Below, piece by piece: positions 54,771-64,000 of a DNA stretch of 64,000 nucleotides. The DNA lies in assembly GCA_019914945.1 (NCBI GenBank), contig CM034110.1:9813808-9877807 (forward strand). Reading direction: 5' to 3'. The DNA is from Typha latifolia (lineage: Eukaryota; Streptophyta; Magnoliopsida; Poales; Typhaceae). Position 1 is the first letter of the stretch. Each line of letters opens with the position of its first letter. The translations under genes were made by a program, and so were the position numbers. The notes beneath the pieces were generated by a model, which did not search any database, was not told where the DNA came from, and worked only from the letters and a program-made list of their open reading frames with translations.

Positions 54771-55742
54771 AGTGGCTTGTGTGAGTTATAGACTACTGGC
54801 TACCTCTGGTTTATGTCATATGAGTGGGTTATTCTGAACTTTATTATTGCCAGTAGGCAGTAGCTTTTAATTTCCATGTAAGGCAAACTGTTATATGAAC
54901 TTGGTATCTAGTAAAATCTGGCTCTCATATTGGATGAACAACTATTCGCAAAGGGCAGATGGTAAGTATAAGCTAATGCTCTGTTTAAGATCAAGAAAAT
55001 GAGGCTGGTTGTTGTAGCAGTTTAGTATTCTTGATGAGGTAATGGCATTGGCATCTTAGGGTGCTCTGTTTCTCCAAATTCTGTTTTGATATGCATCAAA
55101 TCTAGAAAATCTATGCAGGAACCAGCAATTGATCATACAAGTAAAATATTATTCTTATGTAAAACAGGAAAAGGGCATTGTATGCTACATAGCGAAGAAG
55201 TGTGTTTCTCGTTACAGTAAAATTGTAACTCTGCCCAAAAAAGCAAGTTACCTTCTCATGATTTATTACCTAAACTTACAATACAACAGCTCTACAGAAT
55301 TCAATTAATAAATGAATAACATATTCGAGGCTTCAATACACAACAACAGAGCTCCGGGTGGGTACTGTACACAAATATTGAACTGCTTTTGATCCTGATC
55401 AGCGAGTTAAGAGCTTCTGCATCTGGATAAACATAATAGCTCCTAGTGATTTCATGTTTGCATCTGAACAAATTGAAGAGATCTTCTCTTTGGTACACAA
55501 GCATTTTGTTTCTGTTCCTTGCTGATGGTGTTTAAATAATAATTGAAAAAAAGAATCGTATGAATGGACAAAAGATAAAAGTTCCTGCAATTTATCAAAA
55601 GAAAGAAGGGATCAAGTTTTAGATAGATGGAGATGGAGAAAGGAGTAGAAAGAAGAGAGAAAACTGTAGCCATGAAGGCCTGTACCAGGTAATGCCTCAT
55701 AAGTAACGCTTTGCGCTTATCTACTATACCTGAGTCAACTTC
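54771..55742. other. Convergent intergenic region, no gene
   Basis: 3' flanks of proline-rich gene 1 (+) and the CorA-like gene (-). AT-rich, with minus-strand frames that have no domain and probably lie in the CorA-like 3'UTR. Confidence 0.4.
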
Positions 55743-57991
55743 TCATAGGCGCGTATAATCTCTTCTCAGAAGTCCACCAGTTGGAAGGTTTCTTCTCAAG
55801 AAGGATCTTCCAGTGACAGACCAGTTCCTTCTCAGTATAGGTCGACGTCTCCATGCCGATACGCGTGCATAGATAGATGGAAACACAAAACAAACTAAAA
55901 GGAGAAGTAAAATCACGACACAGAGTATCATGACATTGATGAAGCCATCTTTCAATTCAGGGCTTTTTTGGTCTGTCCAAGGTACACCCCCAACGTTCAT
56001 GCCAAAGACTGAAAAATAAAAAGGTAAAGATAAGCTAAAACTAGAAGAAAATTAGTATATCCAGAATAAATTTCTAGTAGAAGAAGAATGGGAACTTACT
56101 TCCAGTAACAATGGATAATGGGAGAAAAATCATTGAAAGGAAAGAAAGATAATAAAGTTTCCTATTAATTTGCTCTGACTGCCAACTGTCAAGACCAGCC
56201 TGAACTGCTGTCACTCTATTAGTTATAAATCCCAAATTTTCCTTTAGTCTTCTTAGACGGCCAATCAATTCTTCGAGAGCAATGACATCTTCATTAGCAA
56301 ACCAACTTTTGCTTGCACACTTCTCCTTCACCCGTGGAAACACTTGCTCACCATGAGAAACCACCTACATAGATCAAATTTAGGTTGATGAACATGAGTA
56401 TGATACGTTGACAGAAAGTGAGTAGTTTATACTGACTGAAAACTTTGTGCAACCAACAACTGTGGATGATCAAGGACAACAGTTTCTCTCATATTATTCC
56501 TATCTTGGTACTTTCGTATTCGAACTCCCAAGCAAATTGTGTCTTTACAGCATTCGCATTCAGTAAACCACGATCATGAATAAGTACCTGCAAAAGACGT
56601 TGGAGATTCAGATGCATCTTGGGGAACCTTCTGTCATCTAGCATTTGTTTCTTCAATAAGGAACCACCTGCAGTCAAAGTAACAGATCAATATGTAGACC
56701 AACAGTAAATGCAAAGGAATGGACCAAAGTACATATTCAATGAAAAGTACATAATCTTTCTACTCCTTTTCGCGTCACATACTCTAATTTATCTCTTTGG
56801 CAAATGGATATTATCTAATATCCATACCATCGCTATGAATCCCAAATAATTTTGCGGATATATAAAAGAAATGAAGTACTATTTATGTTCATGTTCCTAT
56901 TCCTGTTTGTACAAATAGTGCAATTCTTTTGGGATGCAGAATGATCAACTACTTTGAGTCTTCAAATTCTCTTTTCTTTTGATGAATTTATCTCTTGCCT
57001 TTATAGCATAAGAGGAAGCAAACTCAAGATTTTCCTTATAATGTAAATTTTCACTACATTAAATAAATTTGTCTTCAAATTGTCTCGCTTTAGACCCACA
57101 TAAGTTTCAAACTACAAAAGACCTTTCTACTTTCCAAATTTATTATTTGTAAACTGAAATAGAATTAAGCATACTGGCAATCATAAATATAAATTAATTC
57201 ACCAAAGAGCAATTACCTTTATCCAATTCAAGCTCGACGGCATCCAACTCCATCTCGAGCTCTGTTACGATATCCTGCACCTGATCCACATGCGTATCAA
57301 CGATGTGCACAAGCAGTTTGGACACCGTGATCGGCACCGGGTTATCGGCCTCCTCCGAGTGATTCAACGTCAGCAAATTCTCAAGCACATGCTCGGCAAT
57401 CACGACGCTCCCCGACTCCGCATCCTTCTCCTCGTCCTGCTCCCCTCTTCCCCTCCCCCCAACCCTCGGAATCTCCGAGAGCAACGACTGCCCCGGAGGC
57501 GCAAACCCGAGCCTCGGGACCCTCCCTAGGGACACCGTGATCACCGAATTCTCCGTGACCCGCGCGGCGAGCCGGAGAGTGAAGGGGCTAGCCGCCGGGC
57601 CAGGAGAGTTGACCCGGAACACCAATGACCCATCCACGTGGCCGCAATAGGGCCCGTTGCTCGCAAGGGCTAATATTTCTTGGAGCTTCAATGGAGGGCA
57701 AAGGGATTCGATTAGGAATTGAGCGTTTAGGGCAAGCTTTTGGCTCCCCTTGGGAAGCTCGACGTGGTACCAAGTGAAGGACTTTCCATTTCCTTCGGTT
57801 AAATCCCAATCTCTGGAGAAGAATTTCCCGGCGCCATCGAAGGAGTAGGCTCGGAGCTTGGCGGCGCCACCGGGAAGGTGGGTTCTTGGGAGGAGGGGTG
57901 AGCTCTTCACGCGAGAGTCGCCGGGGACGGCGTCCTCGAGGTCTGTTTCGTCGGATCCGGAGGCTACCATGTCGTCGCCGGGGAAGTCCAT
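55743..57991 (-). CDS. CorA-like metal (Mg) transporter family protein
   Basis: Four exons, minus strand: 57991-57217, 56667-56588, 56364-56100 and 56008-55743, in phase, 461 residues. The soluble N-terminal part (to about residue 370) has SFTWYHVELPKGSQ, then VLENLLTL and a long helical stretch (LVHIVDTHVDQVQDIVTELEME; KKQMLDDRRFPKMHLNLQRL in pieces). ELIGRLRRLKENLGFITNRV and LDSWQSEQINRKLYYLSFLS lead into the first TM (FLPLSIVTG). The GMN signature follows as GMNVGG, and the second TM is VMILCVVILLLLLVCFVF. That layout, with GMN between two C-terminal TMs, is the CorA plan. The N-terminal half resembles the plant-specific CorA-like group (At1g29820/30 type), for which transport has not been clearly shown. 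Exon 1 is GC-rich. Confidence 0.9.
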
Positions 57992-59738
57992 GGGAGAGGA
58001 GGAGGTCGAGATAAATATAGTAAGAATAAAGGGAGGGAATAAGAGATTAAGAGGGCAGAAGAATGGAGGGGGGACAATTCTATATATCCGGGTTGAGTAT
58101 GGGACGTCGAATTGACTTGGATTCGTTACGTGTCAAAGATATACAAAAATTGCCCAACCGTAAGCACGTGGCGTAGCTTTATTGGTTCTCTGACTGATTT
58201 TTAATTTTAATTTTAATTTTAATTTTTAGGAGAAAGATTTCTTTGAAGCTAAAATTACCAAGACTATAGGAATATCCTTTAATGGAGAATAGGTCTTTCG
58301 ACAGTCTTTTGGTTGAAGCTTACTGAAGGTCTGTAAATGATAAGTAAATGCATCGAAGTCCCTCTAATTAATTATTTAATAATCTAATTTCAGCTAAATT
58401 AACGAGGATTATACTTTTGACCGAATTAATAATTAGTAAAATAACTTATATTTATATTGTATCTTGTTAGACTCTACAATTTTATTATTTTAAAATAAAT
58501 CGCTATGTAGCTAACAAATTTTGCTCTGAAAATATCATTCACTTTTGCAAAACTACAACAAAGCTATATATATATTAAGGTATTAAAGTGGAATATTAAA
58601 TTTGAGGGGTCTTCTTGGGTTTGATAGAGATATTATTAGGTGGGTTTGAGGTTATGACATGGGGTGTTATGGGGTGGCATGAAGACTGCATCTTGGGATG
58701 GAAAAATTGGAGTTCATAATAATATAAATTTATTTATTATTTGTTGACTAAAATTTATTTTGGTCTATTAAAATGAATTCCTTTTATTCAATTATTTTCG
58801 ACCTTCATATTGGAAACAAAGAACAAGACTCTGTCATGTGATTTGGACCAAGCAATCTCCAATGGCATGCGTTTACTAGTCTAACGAATTGAAGCCAAAG
58901 CAATGCATGACAAAGTCTTATCTATCCATGGATTCTTATTCCTAACCTATCATTTATTCCCATGTTGATTGCTCTATTCTTGTGTGAGCAGGAGGAAGTC
59001 ATCTTTGGCATTTGGATAAATGGAGACTTATCCATGTGTATCAGATCCAAATGGGGGCTTAATTTTACTTAGAGTGAAGCTTCCAGGTAGGTTCCTTAAT
59101 GATATAATATGTTACATTTTTGTACTTTAGTGCATGTGATGAATATGATTAAGAAAGTACAATGATATTAGTATCATTCAAAACAGCTTCTCTACATTGT
59201 TTTATACTGAATGTTTCATAGATCTACTTCATTTTCTTTATTCCCCAAGAAGCAGGGCAGAGTGAGATAAACTCTGTCAATAGTTCTTTATAACATTTGC
59301 GAAGGTTTAAGACAACTTGGCAATGGAATGTGATTGATATACATAGATTCTTATAACTAACACTAAGCTTGTCCTTCATTCATATGGCAAAAGTTTCTGA
59401 TTCCAAGATTATCATACTTTTCATTTGTAGATATTACTGAATGCCAAGATAGATATTACTTCTAACTTCAAAGTTCAAACCAAAGGAAATCTGAGTACAG
59501 TTGTGTTCTCTTAGTTGTTCTTTGAGAAGATGAGCTAACAACAAAGCAACTCTTACCTCATCCTTCTTCCCAACAAAACTTTGAAATATTTGAGCTCAGA
59601 TCACATAAAGGTCAACAACAGCTGAACTACCCAGGCCTAGTCACAGGACACCTGCAGCATCTGTTAAACACTCTATCTCCTATAAATACCAACATATTTC
59701 ATTACTCTGTTCTCATCAGAATTACTATATTATACAAC
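57992..59738. other. Divergent intergenic region
   Basis: About 1.7 kb between the CorA-like start (-) and proline-rich gene 2 (+); both promoters are here. AT-rich, no coding region, no defined repeat. Confidence 0.4.
59681..59687 (+). promoter_or_regulatory. TATA box of proline-rich gene 2
   Basis: TATAAAT lies 58 bases before the start codon of the gene at 59739. Confidence 0.6.
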
Positions 59739-60080
59739 ATGGCTTCTATCACTAACTACTTCTTCTCCATGTTCATCTTTATTGTACTGCTATTTTCTCA
59801 AAATGAGATGTGCCACGCTGCTCGCAATCTAATGGAGATCCCAGAGAAGGAGACTCCGCCGCATATGCCGACGCCGACGCTGCCTGAGCCGACACTTCCG
59901 CCGAAGCCCGAGATTCCAGCACTACCAAAGCCCACATTGCCACCATTGCCAAAGGTTGAGTTGCCACCTTTGCCCACTATTCCAAAGGTCACATTTCCTA
60001 CCATCCCTTCAATCCCAGAGATCCCTGAGATGCCCAAAATTCCTGCATTCCACTTCCCTTCGCCACCCACAAGTCCATGA
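59739..60080 (+). CDS. Small secreted proline-rich protein 2 (113 aa)
   Basis: Single exon, 113 residues. A hydrophobic signal peptide (FFSMFIFIVLLFSQNEMCHA) is followed by AARNLMEIPEKE and then by a Pro-rich region built of short PxLP, PxIP and LPK units (TPTLPEPTLPPKPEIPALPK, LPPLPKVELPPLPTIPK and so on). It ends FHFPSPPTSP. It resembles cell-wall PELPK-type proteins, without their exact repeats. It shares CHAAR after the signal with proline-rich gene 3, so the two are probably duplicates. The antisense frame across it is a Gly-rich shadow. Confidence 0.8.
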   Translation: MASITNYFFSMFIFIVLLFSQNEMCHAARNLMEIPEKETPPHMPTPTLPEPTLPPKPEIPALPKPTLPPLPKVELPPLPTIPKVTFPTIPSIPEIPEMPKIPAFHFPSPPTSP

Positions 60081-61503
60081 AAAGCCTCGGAGGCTTATTT
60101 ATCCTTGGTCCTTGGAGTAATTAAATACTATAAGCTGGCTATGTATAGATTCTACTTCTAGCAGTGTATTCTGTTATGGTGCTTTGTGAGCTGAGATGGT
60201 GTTATACATCTTGGACTTTACCTGTGCTCCTAGATGAGCTTGTATCTGTCGTTTATTATAGTAATAAAATTTTGATTGATCATAGTCATGAGTTTAATTT
60301 TTGTGTGCTTAAGAGTGTAACATCAACATCAGAGGAAAGATTAATCAAGAGCTGCACTAGAGGACTGTTGAGAAATCAATATCAATAACAACAACAGAAG
60401 ATAATTTTTTATTTTTTCTAATAGGAATACCTGTTCACAAACTTATTATTTCCATTGCTAGCTGCTGAAAGACTGATTCTATGGGTGTGTTAGAGGTGAT
60501 CAGCAATTGTTTGATGTACAGGAGAAAGCCCAATTATATTTGTGAATTCTACTGGAAATCGGACCTGGTAGTATTCATATAAAATTGAATTCTCGATTTA
60601 AATATCATGTCAAACAAATGAATTTTCCAAAAGAATAAACAATTCAGAGAGTAGTATAGATAAATCATACTATAACAGAACCTACTTCTCCATGGAAATT
60701 GCCACAGCTTTTTTTATGCTGAGTATTTTGTCACTAGTACTGAGTATTTTCGAAATACAACATCTACTTTTTTTTGTCTAATAATCATGGTAGTTGCTGG
60801 CCCAAAAGATCTTGCACTATCTGATAAAGAAAAAGTTGAAACAAACAACATTTTTGGATGACTGATTTTGATTGAGTGAGTGCAGTTGCTCTAGCTTCAG
60901 GTTCAGAAGGTTCACCTCCTCATAGGAAGCCAATTTACGTTCTCAGAGAAATCCTATATATGTCCAAACATATGTGAAGTTAACTAGAGACTCCAATTAA
61001 CTCTGACACCTTAATTATATATGGATTACTAAGCAAATTTTTTAACCTAGTATTCGTCTGTCTGGTAAAATCAGAAAAAGGTCAATTTTGTTGTTGTTTC
61101 TGCATAATTTAACATATATATCTCATGATGAAGCCATTACAAGAAAAGACCTCAAGGTCCAATGCGAAGTTGGAACTCAAGGTCTAATCTTCTCATCACA
61201 TATAACTACCAAGATCAAAAGCCTACTTTAGTTAGTTCAACTCCTCACTCAATCTCCAAATCTACTTCTATCCTTTTGACAATTGATATCAGATAGATGA
61301 GAAGGTGAACCACCCATGGCAGTATGGCACCAGGAAGAGCCACCTCAGTACTCTTGGTCAAACCAAACAGTGAAACAAAAGTCTACATGAAATCCAACTA
61401 CCAAAGCACGTCTTATATCTCCATCCACTACAAATACCAAAGATATCAACCAGACTTCCTCATCACAATCTGCAACTTATTATTATTATCCCCTCATCAC
61501 ACA
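60081..61503. other. Intergenic between proline-rich genes 2 and 3
   Basis: About 1.4 kb with no supported coding region. The frame of gene 3 is open upstream to 61324, but that extension has no domain and precedes a far better signal-peptide start at 61504. A CACTACAAATACC word at 61426-61438 might act as a weak TATA box. Confidence 0.4.
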
Positions 61504-61839
61504 ATGGCATCGAAACCTATCCTTTTCTGCATGCAGATATCCATTGCGCTACTACTTCTAACCAACTGCCATGCAGCGCGCCGTCTGTTGGACACTCCGG
61601 CACCGGAGTCCCCTCAACCGCAACCGACGATCCCGACACTCCCTAAGCCGTCGCTCCCGCCTATGCCAGTCGTGCCGACCGTGCCGAAGGTTGCACTGCC
61701 GCCAATGCCAGCCATGCCGACCGTGCCGAAGGTCACAATCCCTCCAATGCCTTCAATTCCGACCATCCCTTCCATCCCAACAATCCCTTCAATTCCCTTC
61801 CCTTTCCTCTCTCCACCGCCTGCAGCCACTAGCCCATGA
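61504..61839 (+). CDS. Small secreted proline-rich protein 3 (111 aa)
   Basis: Single exon, 111 residues from MASKPILFC; I preferred this Met to the upstream one at 61324 because it starts a standard signal peptide (ILFCMQISIALLLLTNCHA). After AARRLLDTPAPESP come three 14-residue repeats: SLPPMPVVPTVPKV, ALPPMPAMPTVPKV and TIPPMPSIPTIPSI. Further PTIPSI units follow, and the end is PFPFLSPPPAATSP. It is a probable cell-wall protein paralogous to the gene at 59739. The DNA repeat has a 42-bp period, so copy-number change by slippage is likely within species. The strongly Gly-rich antisense frame is an artefact of the repeats. Confidence 0.82.
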   Translation: MASKPILFCMQISIALLLLTNCHAARRLLDTPAPESPQPQPTIPTLPKPSLPPMPVVPTVPKVALPPMPAMPTVPKVTIPPMPSIPTIPSIPTIPSIPFPFLSPPPAATSP

Positions 61840-63335
61840 TGCTGCATTGTATATATTCACAGTTATCACCTTATACTTTTCTGGCATTACTAGTTGCTTT
61901 GGAGTTGCCGAGTTGATATGATATATGCCACTATTCTAGTTTGTGAGCCATTCTGTGAGTCTTCTTCTGTACTACTTTGATACTCAGTATCAGATATGAA
62001 TAAATTCTTATTTCATAATTTATACAGATTGGATCACAAATGCTATTAATTAACTATGTGGATAGAATGCCCTCTCATGTGTCCATGGTAATAAATCAAA
62101 GATCAAATAATGGCCCACATATGATGCTGGTCCAGAGATTAGCATGTGGAGGTCAGAGTGAGTCAAACATGGCATTAGGAACTCAAAAGACCAGAGAGGC
62201 CACCATTGCTCTCTGTCACTCCCTTCCAAATGTTTAGCCCACCTGTAGTACCAAAAATTGCATGTCCCCCAATGTCAATTTAATGGCGATTCAATTTAAT
62301 CCTAACAGAGAGAAGAAAAAAAAGAAAAGAAAGAAGAGCTACTACTAGTCTAGCTTTTTTACTTTATATTACGTGTTAGAATCTTTGCCTCCCTGTGGAG
62401 AAGCAGGATTTCAGACCACGGCATGTTGAAGAGCAGAGAACCGCGCGAATCTGGGCCGTCAGATGGCATCACATCGGTCCGTGATTGATGTGATTCGATG
62501 TGCCGCAGGACAGCGTACCTCGCACATAGGACACATCTCCTAGTGGATCATACGGCGCAGAATTCCTGCAGACTTGCAGATTATTCAGCAGGGGTTTTGT
62601 TTCTCAGAAACAGCCTCTGCTTTTAAAATATTTCGCATCACTTCCCGAGATCTTTGCCGCAGATAATTAGAGAATATATTAGAAATAAAATAAAATATAC
62701 GCGATTAAGTTTAGTGCGAGGGGGGGGTAATAAAGATATGATTCAGGAAAAAGACAGGGGGGAGGGAGTAAAGTTGCTTTAAAAATAGGGGGGAGGGGGG
62801 GGTGTTTGTATCAATGCACAGAGATAGGAACAGTGCTCACATGGGTACAACTGTACTAGGGTGTAAATAAATGCACCAACGCGAAGCTCCAAGCCAAACG
62901 GCCGAGAGTTCAAAAGGTCCCTTTTTTTTTTTCTTTTTTGCATTAAACCACCTACGTTTTTAATCTATTTATTTTTTTGTTAAAGAATGCTTCATAAAAG
63001 TTTTTTGTAAGTATACTGGAGCGAAAGGATCTGAGTTGTAAATAGGTAAGATGCATCGCATAAACACAGTTCATAAACTGGTACATCACATCCATCCCAT
63101 TCATCAGTTACTCTCAAGAATAATAAAACCAAAACAACATGCAAACAAATAAAAAGATGAGAAGAAATGGAAATATTTACATCAAACAGTAAGCGAATAA
63201 ATCGCAACCCCAAAATATTTGGAGCAAAAAGGAACCAAAACAAGCACCAGCTTTAATGGGAAAAAGAAAGAAAAGAAAAGAAAAGAAGCGGTTAGTTAAA
63301 TAGAATGTTCTTCTGTTTCTTGTTCCGAAATTTAC
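61840..63335. other. Intergenic, no gene
   Basis: About 1.5 kb. AT-rich and purine-rich patches, including G runs at 62720-62800. A minus-strand frame at 62992-63243 has two hydrophobic stretches but no start context, homology or neighbours that support it. Confidence 0.4.
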
Positions 63336-64000
63336 CTAATGTCTGGTAGAATTAGAAGTCGGAGGAGCTTTCTCGCTCTTGATCTTGGACGGGATCCGAG
63401 CTGATGCCGCATGCGAGCCGGCTGGATTTTCCCTCCCCTTCTTCTGCGGTGAGAAGAGCTGTCCGAAGCCGAAGACAGAAGCCGACTTCGCGGAGCCGCG
63501 AAGCGAGCAGACCGGGACGTTAAGAACTCGGACATTGGCCGAGTAGGACCGTTCCATTCCCCTAGGCCTAGGCCTCGGACCGCCATTGAAGCTTCCAGGG
63601 CTACTCGAGCTCCGTTCCAAACTCTGGAAGACGACCTTCCCGGAGGAATTCATCCGAGGACTATCCACCGATAACCCCCTCGGCGGCTGCGGCGCTGTGG
63701 CCTCCGCCTGCAGCCGAACCGGGCTCCGACCGATCCGGGACACCGAAGCAGGATCCGGCCGTGGCTGCACCAGTCGGACACGCGGAGGGTTACGGCTGCG
63801 GGAGAGCGGAACCGTGGACGGCTTGTCGAAGTCGAGGGAGAGGCGGGGGAGGTCCTCGTGCTCCTGGCCGGAGGAGGACGAGGAGGAGGAGAGGGAGAGG
63901 CGGGAGGAGATCGAGACAGATTCCGAATCGGAGTCGCGGAGGAGAGGGAGGTTAAGGGACGATTCGATCGCAGCGGATCTAGCGTTACGGTGGAGGAGGT
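63336..64000 (-). CDS. Plant-specific Ser-rich protein, partial (5' end outside window)
   Basis: The minus-strand frame is open from the right window edge to a stop at 63336, so the N-terminus is missing. It has acidic/Ser-rich sequence (DSDSESVSISSRLSLS, then a run of Ser), LPRLSLDFDKP, Arg/Pro-rich stretches, KVVFQSLERSSSSPGSFNGG and RPRGMERSYSANVRV. The C-terminal part has VLNVPVCSLRGSAKSASVFG and QLFSPQKK, ending SNSTRH. This composition and the RGMERSYSANVRV-VLNVPVCSLRGS block recall a plant family of Ser-rich proteins sometimes called membrane-associated kinase regulators, but I am not sure of that name. No catalytic motif is seen; it may be a phosphorylated regulator. A GTG at 63770 is internal, not a start. 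Confidence 0.6.
   Translation of the reverse strand, partial: LLHRNARSAAIESSLNLPLLRDSDSESVSISSRLSLSSSSSSSGQEHEDLPRLSLDFDKPSTVPLSRSRNPPRVRLVQPRPDPASVSRIGRSPVRLQAEATAPQPPRGLSVDSPRMNSSGKVVFQSLERSSSSPGSFNGGPRPRPRGMERSYSANVRVLNVPVCSLRGSAKSASVFGFGQLFSPQKKGRENPAGSHAASARIPSKIKSEKAPPTSNSTRH

Noticed and set aside
59779..60070. Minus-strand Ala/Gly-rich frames opposite proline-rich gene 2
   Set aside because: They are the complement of Pro-rich codons; the plus strand has the signal peptide and TATA box.
61614..61847. Minus-strand Gly-rich frame opposite proline-rich gene 3
   Set aside because: Complement of the Pro repeats; no start context or domain.
63761..63955. Plus-strand Arg/Gly-rich frame
   Set aside because: Antisense of the Ser-rich coding region that stays open to the window edge.

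Overview
This is plant nuclear DNA. The genes have GT-AG introns with AT-rich sequence, and there is an intron-containing tRNA-Tyr, (AT)n microsatellites, a LINE fragment and a non-autonomous hAT-type element. The families present (organellar holocarboxylase synthetase, Golgi UDP-arabinose 4-epimerase, CTLH-complex WDR26, plastid isopropylmalate dehydrogenase) are standard angiosperm genes. The epimerase N-terminus resembles the monocot form as I remember it, so a non-grass monocot is my best guess. The species cannot be named from the sequence.

Layout. 0.8-3.6 kb (-): biotin-protein ligase HCS1. 4.1-7.3 kb (-): NDR-type AGC kinase. 9.3-11.6 kb (-): GPI mannosyltransferase I (PIG-M). 12.07-12.68 kb: a 593-bp hAT-like element with a perfect 8-bp target-site duplication. 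15.1-19.5 kb (+): mRNA-decapping factor PAT1. 22.6-25.9 kb (+): UDP-arabinose 4-epimerase. 26-37.8 kb is an accessory stretch. It holds a small two-TM protein gene, a truncated LINE, several (AT)n tracts, a possible SINE, two genes built from duplicated two-TM modules, and two oppositely oriented O-methyltransferase fragments. 37.8-43.2 kb (+): 1,024-residue BTB/POZ protein. 46.2-49.9 kb (+): WDR26 homologue. 50.5-53.8 kb (+): 3-isopropylmalate dehydrogenase. 54.2 kb: tRNA-Tyr(GTA). 54.5-61.8 kb: three small secreted proline-rich protein genes around a CorA-like transporter gene (-). 63.3 kb to the right edge (-): a partial Ser-rich protein gene.

For ten multi-exon models I joined exons by hand and checked that every junction keeps phase. 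They give 376 (HCS1), 560 (NDR), 441 (PIG-M), 806 (PAT1), 412 (UXE), 165 (two-TM gene A), 1,024 (BTB), 583 (WDR26), 409 (IPMDH) and 461 (CorA-like) residues. Two of them, the NDR kinase and IPMDH, stay in frame only if one intron uses a GC donor.

The genes do not form a pathway; this is ordinary plant gene order. The most unusual items are the two-TM module family (31.8-35.4 kb), in which one gene joins two modules by an intron and the other reads through a retained acceptor-like sequence, and the opposed O-methyltransferase halves.
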